Part shown: piece after piece, positions 15,018-21,534 of the stretch | Numbering within the stretch: position 1 is the first letter of the stretch | Layout: each line of letters begins with the position of its first letter | NCBI GenBank assembly: GCA_964595355.1 | Contig: CAZQQD010000032.1 | Coordinates: forward strand, 1 to 28,223 | Origin: JAKAGZ01 sp964595355 | Lineage (GTDB): Bacteria; Bacteroidota; Ignavibacteria; Ignavibacteriales; Ignavibacteriaceae | Reading direction: 5' to 3' | DNA length: 28,223 nucleotides | The notes under the pieces: model-generated | What the model was told of the DNA's origin: nothing | Seen by the model: only the letters and a program-made list of their open reading frames with translations | Databases searched by the model: none | Program-made: the position numbers and the translations under genes

Positions 15018-16292
15018 ATGGGCGTTACAATTCTTGTGGGAAGCCAGTGGGGTGATGAAGGAAAAGGAAAAATTGTTGATATACTCAGCGAAAATTTTGA
15101 CATTGTAGCCAGATACCAGGGCGGTGCAAATGCAGGACACACTGTTGAGATCGGGGATAAAAAGTATATTTTACATCTAATACCTTCTGGCATTTTGAGG
15201 AAAAACGTTATTTGTGTAATCGGAAATGGTGTCGTACTTGATCCAACAGCTCTCCTTGACGAAATTGCCTTACTTAAAAAAAATAATATAAATGTTGACG
15301 GCCGGCTTTTTATAAGCCACAATGCCCATCTTATTATGCCATATCATAAACTACTCGATTCAATCAGCGAACAAGGAAATAACAAAATCGGTACCACGGG
15401 CAGAGGAATTGGCCCCTGTTACATCGACAAATTTGCAAGAAAAGGAATCAAAATTGTTGATCTGCTAGATAAAAACGTACTCGAAGAAAAGATCAGGAAA
15501 AATTTAGAGGAAAAAAATAAACTACTCGTAAAAATTTATGACAATAAAGGACTCGATGTTGAGGAAATAATCGAAAAATATCTTGCCTTCGACAAAGCTA
15601 TTGACAAATACATCAAAGACGTGCCTGCCTTTTTGAATGAGGCAATTGACAACGGAAAATCCATACTTCTTGAGGGTGCCCAAGGGGCCTTACTGGATGT
15701 TGACCATGGCACGTATCCATTTGTAACATCTTCGAGTCCAACATCAGGAGGAGCTTGCACAGGTACAGGAATTCCACCTACAAAAATTGATAATGTTATC
15801 GGCATTGTAAAAGCTTATACAACAAGAGTAGGAAACGGACCATTCCCGACAGAATTACTGGATAATGATGGTGAAAAGTTAAGAAAAATAGGAGCGGAAT
15901 TTGGTGCAACAACAGGAAGACCAAGAAGATGCGGTTGGTTTGATGCTCCTCTCGTTAAATATTCTGCAATGATAAATGGAATTGATTCAGTAGCAATAAC
16001 AAAGCTGGATGTTTTAAGTCATTTTGATGAAATAAAAGTTTGTGTTGGATACAAAATCGAAGGAAAACTTATAAAATCGTATCCTGCTGATGCTACCAGA
16101 TTGTCAGCTGTAGTCCCGGTTTATGAATCTTTACCAGGCTGGGAGACTGATATTAGCAATTGTCTTACTTTTAATGATTTGCCTGACAAAACAAAAGAAT
16201 ATTTGAATTTCATTTCTGAAAAGTCAGAAATCAAAATTGACATTATTTCAGTAGGCCCCAAAAGGGAACAAACATTTTATTCGTCTTCCTGA
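15018..16292 (+). CDS. purA: Adenylosuccinate synthetase
   Basis: The 424-residue enzyme joins IMP and aspartate, using GTP, to form adenylosuccinate, the first committed step of AMP synthesis. It is full length. Motifs: the P-loop-like GSQWGDEGKGKIVD (8-21, with catalytic D13), GGANAGHT (catalytic H41), GTTGRGIGPCY, VTSSSPTSGG, and TGRPRRCGWFDA near the C-terminus. AGGTGG ten or so bases upstream is a good ribosome binding site. The neighbouring STAS and kinase genes have no clear link with purine synthesis. Confidence 0.98.
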   Translation: MGVTILVGSQWGDEGKGKIVDILSENFDIVARYQGGANAGHTVEIGDKKYILHLIPSGILRKNVICVIGNGVVLDPTALLDEIALLKKNNINVDGRLFISHNAHLIMPYHKLLDSISEQGNNKIGTTGRGIGPCYIDKFARKGIKIVDLLDKNVLEEKIRKNLEEKNKLLVKIYDNKGLDVEEIIEKYLAFDKAIDKYIKDVPAFLNEAIDNGKSILLEGAQGALLDVDHGTYPFVTSSSPTSGGACTGTGIPPTKIDNVIGIVKAYTTRVGNGPFPTELLDNDGEKLRKIGAEFGATTGRPRRCGWFDAPLVKYSAMINGIDSVAITKLDVLSHFDEIKVCVGYKIEGKLIKSYPADATRLSAVVPVYESLPGWETDISNCLTFNDLPDKTKEYLNFISEKSEIKIDIISVGPKREQTFYSSS

Positions 16293-16352
16293 TCAACTTT
16301 TTTAAAATTCAATTATCAAAAATTTACTGTTAGTAACTAAGGATTCAAAAAG

Positions 16353-17555
16353 ATGAAGATGTCCACAGGAGCAACTTCATTAAGACTAAAAATCTCTCTG
16401 CTTGTAATTGCACTAGTATTAGCCGGAGCTACACTCTATTATACACAAAACCTGATTACAAAACTCCAGGGAAAAGAACGACAAATTGTACAATTATATG
16501 CTAAAAGCCTTGAGTATATTGGAAATACTATATCACAGGATTCAGATATTACTTTTCTTTTTGACAACGTAATAAAACCAATCGATTTCCCACTGATTAT
16601 GACTGACGCAAATGATGAAGTAAAAAGCAAGGATGATATAAAAAACGTTAAATATGATTCAACTCTTTCTTTAAATGAACTAACCAAGGTTTTCGCAGAT
16701 GAAATAAATGAAATGGATAAAATACATCCGCCTATCCAAGTAACTTATGCTGATACAATCGTGCTGACAAAAATACATTACGGAGATTCGGATTTAATTA
16801 ACCAGCTCAAGTTTTACCCTATATTACAAATAATAATCGCAGCTTTGTTCATACTACTCGGATACATCGGCTTCAGTAATATTAAGAGCAATGAACAAAG
16901 CAATATCTGGGTCGGTATGGCAAAAGAAACAGCACATCAGTTTGGTACACCCATTTCAAGTTTAATGGGCTGGCTTGAAATGCTAAAAATTAATTATAAA
17001 GACAAAGATAAAGTTCTCGATATCGCAGACGAGATAGATAATGATGTTGAAAAGCTTAGGAAGATTACCTACAGATTTTCCAAAATCGGGGCAACTCCTG
17101 AAATTCAACCAAAAGTTGTTTATTCAGAAATATTTAATGTGCTAAGCTATTTTGAAAGAAGATTACCACAAAGTGGAAGAAATGTTGAGTTAAAAATATC
17201 CGGTAATGAAAATATCAAAGCGAAGATTAATACTGAATTATTTGAATGGGTTATTGAGAACCTGATAAAAAATGCTCTTGATGCAATTGAAAACAAAAAG
17301 GGTCGGATATTTTTTACCATTAAGGACTCCCGCAAATTTGTAGATATTGAAATTTCTGATAACGGTAAGGGAATTGATCTAAAGAGAAGAAAAGATGTCT
17401 TCAGACCCGGATATAGCACGAAAAGAAGGGGTTGGGGACTGGGACTAAGCCTATCCAAAAGAATAATAGAAGATTATCATGGCGGTAAAATATCTGTTAA
17501 AACCTCAATACCGGGTGAAGGCACAACCTTTAAGATCCTACTAAATAAGGCCTAA
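16353..17555 (+). CDS. Orphan membrane sensor histidine kinase
   Basis: The 400-residue kinase has two membrane helices (about 12-30 and 155-173) enclosing an external sensor domain of about 120 residues with no motif I recognise. The cytoplasmic part begins soon after TM2, with no clear HAMP domain. The phosphoacceptor is H195 in MAKETAHQFGTPISSLMGW. ATP-binding boxes follow: N (ENLIKNALDAIE, N307), G1 (DNGKGID, D336), F (RPGYSTKRRG) and G2 (GWGLGLSLSKRI). No response regulator is adjacent, so its partner is elsewhere. It lies 60 nt after purA in the same direction; a palindrome TTAGTAACTAA (16330-16340) and AAGGA precede the ATG. Confidence 0.9.
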   Translation: MKMSTGATSLRLKISLLVIALVLAGATLYYTQNLITKLQGKERQIVQLYAKSLEYIGNTISQDSDITFLFDNVIKPIDFPLIMTDANDEVKSKDDIKNVKYDSTLSLNELTKVFADEINEMDKIHPPIQVTYADTIVLTKIHYGDSDLINQLKFYPILQIIIAALFILLGYIGFSNIKSNEQSNIWVGMAKETAHQFGTPISSLMGWLEMLKINYKDKDKVLDIADEIDNDVEKLRKITYRFSKIGATPEIQPKVVYSEIFNVLSYFERRLPQSGRNVELKISGNENIKAKINTELFEWVIENLIKNALDAIENKKGRIFFTIKDSRKFVDIEISDNGKGIDLKRRKDVFRPGYSTKRRGWGLGLSLSKRIIEDYHGGKISVKTSIPGEGTTFKILLNKA

Positions 17556-17588
17556 ATTAATTCTTTTCATATCATAAAGTCTGTTTCT

Positions 17589-17600
17589 GGTAAAAGTTAC
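17589..17600. promoter_or_regulatory. Possible regulator site, GGTAA-N3-TTAC
   Basis: GGTAA AAG TTAC is an inverted-repeat element about 108 bp upstream of the first sigma54-like promoter. It resembles the palindrome at 17875-17887. The distance suits an enhancer-binding activator. This is inference from similarity and spacing. Confidence 0.3.
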
Positions 17601-17695
17601 GGGCAAAAATAGAATAATACCAGTAATAATTTCTTATCACATTAATTCGTGCAGGTTAAAAGCTTCTTAAATTGCTTATTTAATCTACTTTTCAA

Positions 17696-17710
17696 TGGCA
17701 CACAACTTGT
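17696..17710 (+). promoter_or_regulatory. Sigma54-like -24/-12 promoter, copy 1
   Basis: TGGCAC-N5-TTGT matches the sigma54 consensus TGGCAC-N5-TTGC, with exactly 12 bp between the GG (17697) and the G of the -12 element (17709). The last C is replaced by T, which would weaken it. The predicted +1 is 17722, where the block conserved between the two repeats begins. Confidence 0.45.
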
Positions 17711-17721
17711 TTTATTATAAA

Positions 17722-17806
17722 TGAAAATAGTTTTAAGCAAATCATACCTCACATTTGGCACACATCAAAACTGTCGGATTTTTTGCCCTCAAAATCCGAC
17801 AGTTTT
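17722..17806 (+). ncRNA. Putative small RNA, copy 1
   Basis: The predicted transcript is about 85 nt. It begins at the predicted sigma54 start with the invariant TGAAAATAGTTTTAAGCA, followed by a variable 7-mer, the invariant CCTCACATTTGGCACACAT (17747-17765, likely single-stranded), and ends in a 16-bp perfect hairpin. CCTC occurs in the single-stranded part, in the loop (GCCCTC) and just past the stem (ACCTCC), so it could pair with Shine-Dalgarno sequences. An ATG frame of 31 codons runs through it. However, all four differing codons between the copies change the amino acid or start codon and a 2-nt indel breaks the frame in copy 2, so RNA is favoured over protein. A dispersed repeat is the main alternative. 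Confidence 0.4.
17767..17806 (+). terminator. Strong hairpin, possible terminator (copy 1)
   Basis: AAAACTGTCGGATTTT (17767-17782) and its exact reverse complement (17791-17806) form a 16-bp stem with an 8-nt loop, TTGCCCTC. Only four T residues lie at the end of the 3' arm, so terminator function is uncertain. Confidence 0.5.
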
Positions 17807-17869
17807 ACCTCCTTAAAAAAACAAAACTAAAATCACAGATAAACAATTTCTACAAGTAATAACGTATCA

Positions 17870-17927
17870 TTTTAGGTAATTATTACCGATTATCTCATTT
17901 TTAGATTATTTTTAGGTAATTATTGAT
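17870..17927. promoter_or_regulatory. Paired palindromic sites upstream of repeat copy 2
   Basis: TTTTAGGTAATTATT occurs twice, at 17870-17884 and 17910-17924, 40 bp apart (about four helical turns). The first extends to the palindrome GGTAATTATTACC (17875-17887). The pair lies about 75 and 35 bp upstream of the second sigma54-like promoter, which suggests binding of a dimeric regulator. There is no independent proof of function. Confidence 0.4.
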
Positions 17928-17947
17928 GAAAAATACACTTCCTTAAA

Positions 17948-17962
17948 CGGCACGGCAATTGA
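17948..17962 (+). promoter_or_regulatory. Sigma54-like -24/-12 promoter, copy 2
   Basis: CGGCAC-N5-TTGA, with GG (17949) and the -12 G (17961) again exactly 12 bp apart; the following G fits the TGGCACG form. As in copy 1, the last C of TTGC is replaced (here by A). The predicted +1 is 17974, exactly where the conserved block starts. Confidence 0.45.
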
Positions 17963-17973
17963 TATTACATAAG

Positions 17974-18056
17974 TGAAAATAGTTTTAAGCATAACATTCC
18001 TCACATTTGGCACACATAGACTGTCGGGTTTTTAGCCCTCAAAATCCGACAGTTTC
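17974..18056 (+). ncRNA. Putative small RNA, copy 2
   Basis: This is the paralogue of the RNA at 17722-17806. It has the same 18-nt 5' block, 19-nt middle block (17999-18017), GCCCTC loop and 3' stem arm. It differs at the 7-mer between the blocks and lacks 2 nt before the hairpin. One stem position changes A-U to G-U and so keeps pairing. That pattern favours selection on RNA structure. Its GTG-started frame ends after 20 codons, unlike copy 1. Confidence 0.4.
18020..18053 (+). terminator. Hairpin, possible terminator (copy 2)
   Basis: ACTGTCGGGTTTT (18020-18032) pairs with AAAATCCGACAGT (18041-18053) with one G-U pair and an 8-nt loop ending in GCCCTC. Only a short T run follows (TTC). It might also end transcription of the convergent gene, but no U-run lies on that strand. 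Confidence 0.45.
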
Positions 18057-18088
18057 ACCTCACAAAAAAAATTAAATAACACTAATTT

Positions 18089-19585
18089 TTACTGTCTTTG
18101 ACCCTTTGCTACAATTACAGGATTTTTATCTGATTCGATTATAAATGAAGTTGTATTAGAAGGAATGCTTTCATTATTATTTCTGTCGAGCGCAGTAATA
18201 ACAATATAATATTTATCATTGGGAACTGAGTGCAAATCGATAACAATATTATTTGTGGAAGAAGGAATCCGGAGTGCTAAAATATTTTTGGGATCAGAAA
18301 TATCAACGGGGTACCTATTACTAGAGTAAATGTTAAAATAACTTGTTGTATCCCCGTTAACTGATTTATTTGATTTATGCCAATGCAATTCGAGATATTT
18401 ATTTCTGAATTGTAATGATGTCAATCCGGTTGGAGTTGAGGGTTTGAGATTATCTTTCCACGGCATCACCGGAATGTTTGCAGGATATTTAAACTTTCTT
18501 TGCTTTATCAAAGTTAAAATATTTTTCTGATTATTAATTAAATCCTCAGTTCTAAAAAATACTTCACCTTTCATATCAAGTTTTCTTAATGTATCTACCT
18601 GAGCTAATATTTCCTTGGCTTTCCAGTTACCGTAATAACTATCGAGTTTAAAAACTGCGACACCAGGATAAATATGCCTTTCATTAATAATCTTTCTCCA
18701 ATCATTAACTACTAGATCAAAACGTAGTGGTGAATTAATCCCCCAGTATATTTGTGGAGAAATATAATCCATTTTTTTATCCCTGATCCATTTAACCGGA
18801 TCTTGAAAAGTATCATTATATGCCTCCCATCCTGATATATTCCATGTATTTTTGTAAATACCTATGGGTGCACACCCTAATTTTACATAAGGTTTAACGG
18901 CTTGTATCGAGTCGTACAAAGCCTCAACAAATTTTGTAATATTACCCCTCCTCCAATCTGACCTGTTTTCATTGTTGCCAAACCTTCTGTAGGTTTCATA
19001 ATCATCAAAATCTTTATTAGGATACCGTATATAATCAAGATGAATACCATCAATATCATATTTTCTTACCATTTCCATAGCTAATCTTAATAAGTACTTT
19101 CTTACTTTAGGAATACCAGGATCCATCCACCATTCGTCCCGATATTCTTTACAAAAATTTGGATATTTCAATATTACGTGTTCGGGCAAAGTTTCTGACG
19201 GGACACCTTTACCGTAAACTTTAAACACATTCCACCAGGCGTGAATTTCAATTCCCCTTTTGTGTGCTTCTCTAATTATAAATTTTAAAGGATCATAACC
19301 CGGGTCTTTTCCTAATTGACCGGTCAGAGCTTTTGCCCAAGGTTCAATTTTTGAAGGATAAATAAGATCCCCTCTTGCCCTGACCTGAAGCATAACTGTA
19401 TTAAAGTTGGCGTACTTAAGCTGATCGAGGATATTTATTATTTCTTCTTTCTGGCTTTCTCTTTCGTATGATTTTGGCCAATCCAGTCCAAATGCTGTAG
19501 TTAACCAAACCGCACGAACCTCTTCTTTTGGTTGAGCAAAAAGAATTGTCGGAATGAAAATAGTTAAGAGAAATATTTTATTCAT
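18089..19585 (-). CDS. Secreted glycoside-hydrolase-10-like protein (YngK family)
   Basis: The 498-residue product has a signal peptide (about 1-17, cleaved near FAQ) and then a TIM-barrel domain of the GHL10/YngK type (about 20-330: EVRAVWLTTAFGLDW, GIEIHAWWNVFKV, DGIHLDYIRYPN, YISPQIYWG). A fibronectin-III-like domain lies at about 388-490. Relatives are extracytoplasmic proteins thought to act on cell-wall or other glycans; their substrates are mostly unproven. There is no lipobox cysteine, so it is probably soluble in the periplasm or secreted. It starts 26 nt after aroB and appears to be the last gene of the aroKB operon, with no known metabolic link. Confidence 0.85.
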   Translation of the reverse strand: MNKIFLLTIFIPTILFAQPKEEVRAVWLTTAFGLDWPKSYERESQKEEIINILDQLKYANFNTVMLQVRARGDLIYPSKIEPWAKALTGQLGKDPGYDPLKFIIREAHKRGIEIHAWWNVFKVYGKGVPSETLPEHVILKYPNFCKEYRDEWWMDPGIPKVRKYLLRLAMEMVRKYDIDGIHLDYIRYPNKDFDDYETYRRFGNNENRSDWRRGNITKFVEALYDSIQAVKPYVKLGCAPIGIYKNTWNISGWEAYNDTFQDPVKWIRDKKMDYISPQIYWGINSPLRFDLVVNDWRKIINERHIYPGVAVFKLDSYYGNWKAKEILAQVDTLRKLDMKGEVFFRTEDLINNQKNILTLIKQRKFKYPANIPVMPWKDNLKPSTPTGLTSLQFRNKYLELHWHKSNKSVNGDTTSYFNIYSSNRYPVDISDPKNILALRIPSSTNNIVIDLHSVPNDKYYIVITALDRNNNESIPSNTTSFIIESDKNPVIVAKGQRQ

Positions 19586-19611
19586 TAAATAGAATTAATT
19601 TAGGCGTATGG

Positions 19612-20715
19612 TTATTTATTCAAAAAAAATTTCATAAGCAAAATAGATTTAATTATTTCTTTATTATTTGATTCCACATCAGTAATAATTTCTCCAATAT
19701 TTCTAAGCAAAACAAATTTAATTTTATCTCCTCTGTTTTTTTTATCAGTTCTCATAAAGTTTAACACTTTTTGATCATCAAGTTTTCTTAGTATTATTGG
19801 CAACCTTATTAATCTAAGATTGGCCAGAAATTCGTTTAATCGCTTCTCGCTTATATAACCTTTAATATAAGATAGGTACAGAGCCGATATAATTCCAGCA
19901 ATGACTGCTTCACCATGCTTAATCTTAAAATCTAATGCACTCTCATAGGCATGAGCAAAAGTGTGTCCTAAATTTAATATCTTTCTCAAGCCGGACTCTT
20001 TTTCATCAAGTGCTACTACAGACGATTTGAATAAAATTGATTCGTATACAATTTCTTCAAGTACAGGCTTATTTTTTAAGTGTATCTTTTCCAGATTATC
20101 AAATATAAAATTGTAGAATTTTACATTAGTAATAAAAGCATATTTGACAACTTCTCCAAGGCCTGAAATAAATTCAGCATTGGAGATAGTTTGTAGAAAA
20201 TCTATATCTATCAACACAAACTCAGGCTGATAGAATGTACCGATTATATTTTTTTTCTTGTTGAAATTTATACCGGTCTTTCCACCAATTGAACTGTCTA
20301 CGTCAGCCAATAGTGTAGTAGGAACATGAATCAGCTGAACACCCCTCATATATGTGGAAGCTACAAAACCTGCAAGATCCCCTGTAACACCCCCACCAAT
20401 TGCCAAAATCAACGTATCCCTTCCATATTTTTTTCTTATTAAATCTTCATAAATTCTGCCCAACACAGAACTAGATTTAGATGATTCTCCTTTTTTTAAG
20501 GTATAAATTTCTTTCTTTGGAAAATTCGACTTAAGATTCTTTTGAATTTTTTGCAAGAAATGTTTCTTAACGTTTTCGTCTACTATTACAAAAATATTTC
20601 TATTAAGATTTTGTTTCGCTATTTGCTTACTTAATAGTTGAAAAGAATTCGGGCCAATAATAACAGGATAAGACCTCCTTTCGGTTTTAACAATTATCTT
20701 TTTAAACTTTTGCAT
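19612..20715 (-). CDS. aroB: 3-dehydroquinate synthase
   Basis: The 367-residue enzyme is the second of the shikimate pathway; it turns DAHP into 3-dehydroquinate using NAD and a metal ion. Motifs: NAD-binding GGGVTGDLAGFVASTYMRG (107-125), PTTLLADVDSSIGGKTGIN (132-150), and metal ligands in GLGEVVKYAF, NLGHTFAHAYE and KHGEAV. Its length is normal. The ATG at 20715 is 7 nt after aroK, a common pairing, so the two are co-transcribed. Confidence 0.97.
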   Translation of the reverse strand: MQKFKKIIVKTERRSYPVIIGPNSFQLLSKQIAKQNLNRNIFVIVDENVKKHFLQKIQKNLKSNFPKKEIYTLKKGESSKSSSVLGRIYEDLIRKKYGRDTLILAIGGGVTGDLAGFVASTYMRGVQLIHVPTTLLADVDSSIGGKTGINFNKKKNIIGTFYQPEFVLIDIDFLQTISNAEFISGLGEVVKYAFITNVKFYNFIFDNLEKIHLKNKPVLEEIVYESILFKSSVVALDEKESGLRKILNLGHTFAHAYESALDFKIKHGEAVIAGIISALYLSYIKGYISEKRLNEFLANLRLIRLPIILRKLDDQKVLNFMRTDKKNRGDKIKFVLLRNIGEIITDVESNNKEIIKSILLMKFFLNK

Positions 20716-20722
20716 AAAAACT

Positions 20723-21265
20723 CTATTGAAAATCTTTCAAAATAATTCTTGAGATTGCGTCAACAGTCTTGCCAATCGTAGCATCATCTGTTTTTAATGA
20801 TATATCAGCTTGTTTATAAAATTTCTTACGGTACTTTAGTATTTCTGTTATTCTTTGTTTTAGTTCACCTTGGGAAAGTAATTTTTTATCCTTTCCCATA
20901 AGCGTAGGTCTGTCGGCTTTAAACCTCAGTCTTTTATAAAAAGATTCAGTAGACGCTTCAAGAAAAATTATTTTTCCTTTTTTCTTCATAAAATTAATAT
21001 TCTTTTGATCCGCTATAGTACCTCCTCCAAGGGAAATAATTATGTTTTCACCCTCTGTAATCTCTTTAAGAATTTCCCTTTCTAACGATCTAAATCCTTC
21101 TTCTCCCTTTTCAAAGAAAATATCTACAATTTTTTTACCTTGCTTTGATTCTATCACTCTATCAAGATCAAAAAAATTCCAGCCTATAGTATTTGCAAGA
21201 ATAGGTCCGATTGTGCTTTTCCCCGAACCCATGAACCCGGCAAGAAATACAACTTTAGTTTTCAT
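20723..21265 (-). CDS. aroK: Shikimate kinase
   Basis: The 180-residue kinase phosphorylates shikimate with ATP. The Walker A motif is GFMGSGKST (10-18). The shikimate-binding DLD (33-35), the GGGT loop (79-82) and the LID-region RPTLMG are present. It heads an aroK-aroB-yngK-like operon. The upstream gap of 269 nt to the foldase gene holds no gene I can support; it ends with the foldase terminator. Confidence 0.96.
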   Translation of the reverse strand: MKTKVVFLAGFMGSGKSTIGPILANTIGWNFFDLDRVIESKQGKKIVDIFFEKGEEGFRSLEREILKEITEGENIIISLGGGTIADQKNINFMKKKGKIIFLEASTESFYKRLRFKADRPTLMGKDKKLLSQGELKQRITEILKYRKKFYKQADISLKTDDATIGKTVDAISRIILKDFQ

Positions 21266-21491
21266 AATTTATTATATGTCAAATTAAGAGATTAGACTCT
21301 AAAAACAAATCAATCTTTACTGATAATCGAAAGTTAGGAGATAATTAGTAAAGTAAAATTAAACAGAATGTTTCTGTATCTGAAAATGTTAAAATTTTAT
21401 GATGTAAATTTAGACAAGCTTAAACAATAAGTTGAGGATAAATATTACTCTTATTCCAAAAGAGATAGTGATGGACCAATTTAAGAATAAA

Positions 21492-21514
21492 ACCCCATTT
21501 AGAAGAAATGGGGT
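21492..21514 (-). terminator. Rho-independent terminator after the foldase gene
   Basis: On the minus strand, ACCCCATTT, a 5-nt loop and AAATGGGGT form a perfect 9-bp stem followed by TTTATTC. It lies about 20 nt after the stop codon. Confidence 0.85.
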
Positions 21515-21534
21515 GCAAAAAACAAAGTTAAATT

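Larger units (their letters stand above)
17696..17810 (+). repeat. Imperfect direct repeat, copy 1
   Basis: This is the first of two related units of about 115 bp whose starts are about 252 bp apart (second at 17948-18060). Shared parts are GGCAC-N5-TTG, an 18-nt identical block (17722-17739), a 19-nt identical block (17747-17765), and a hairpin whose loop and 3' arm are identical. Conservation follows a promoter-transcript-hairpin order. Confidence 0.85.
17948..18060 (+). repeat. Imperfect direct repeat, copy 2
   Basis: This is the second copy of the unit at 17696-17810, with the same order of elements and spacing from promoter to transcript. It lies just before the convergent end of the YngK-like gene. 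Confidence 0.85.

Noticed and set aside
17721..17816. A 31-codon ORF (MKIVLSKSYLTFGTH...) in repeat copy 1 and a related 20-codon GTG ORF in copy 2
   Set aside because: All codon differences in the shared part change the amino acid or start codon, a 2-nt indel before the hairpin breaks the frame in copy 2, and no ribosome binding site is present. Conservation follows hairpin and blocks rather than codons.
21287..21490. Gap between aroK and the foldase terminator, searched for a small RNA, tRNA or ORF
   Set aside because: Only short, weak inverted repeats (for example around ACAGAATGTTTCTGT) are visible, with no convincing promoter or reading frame.
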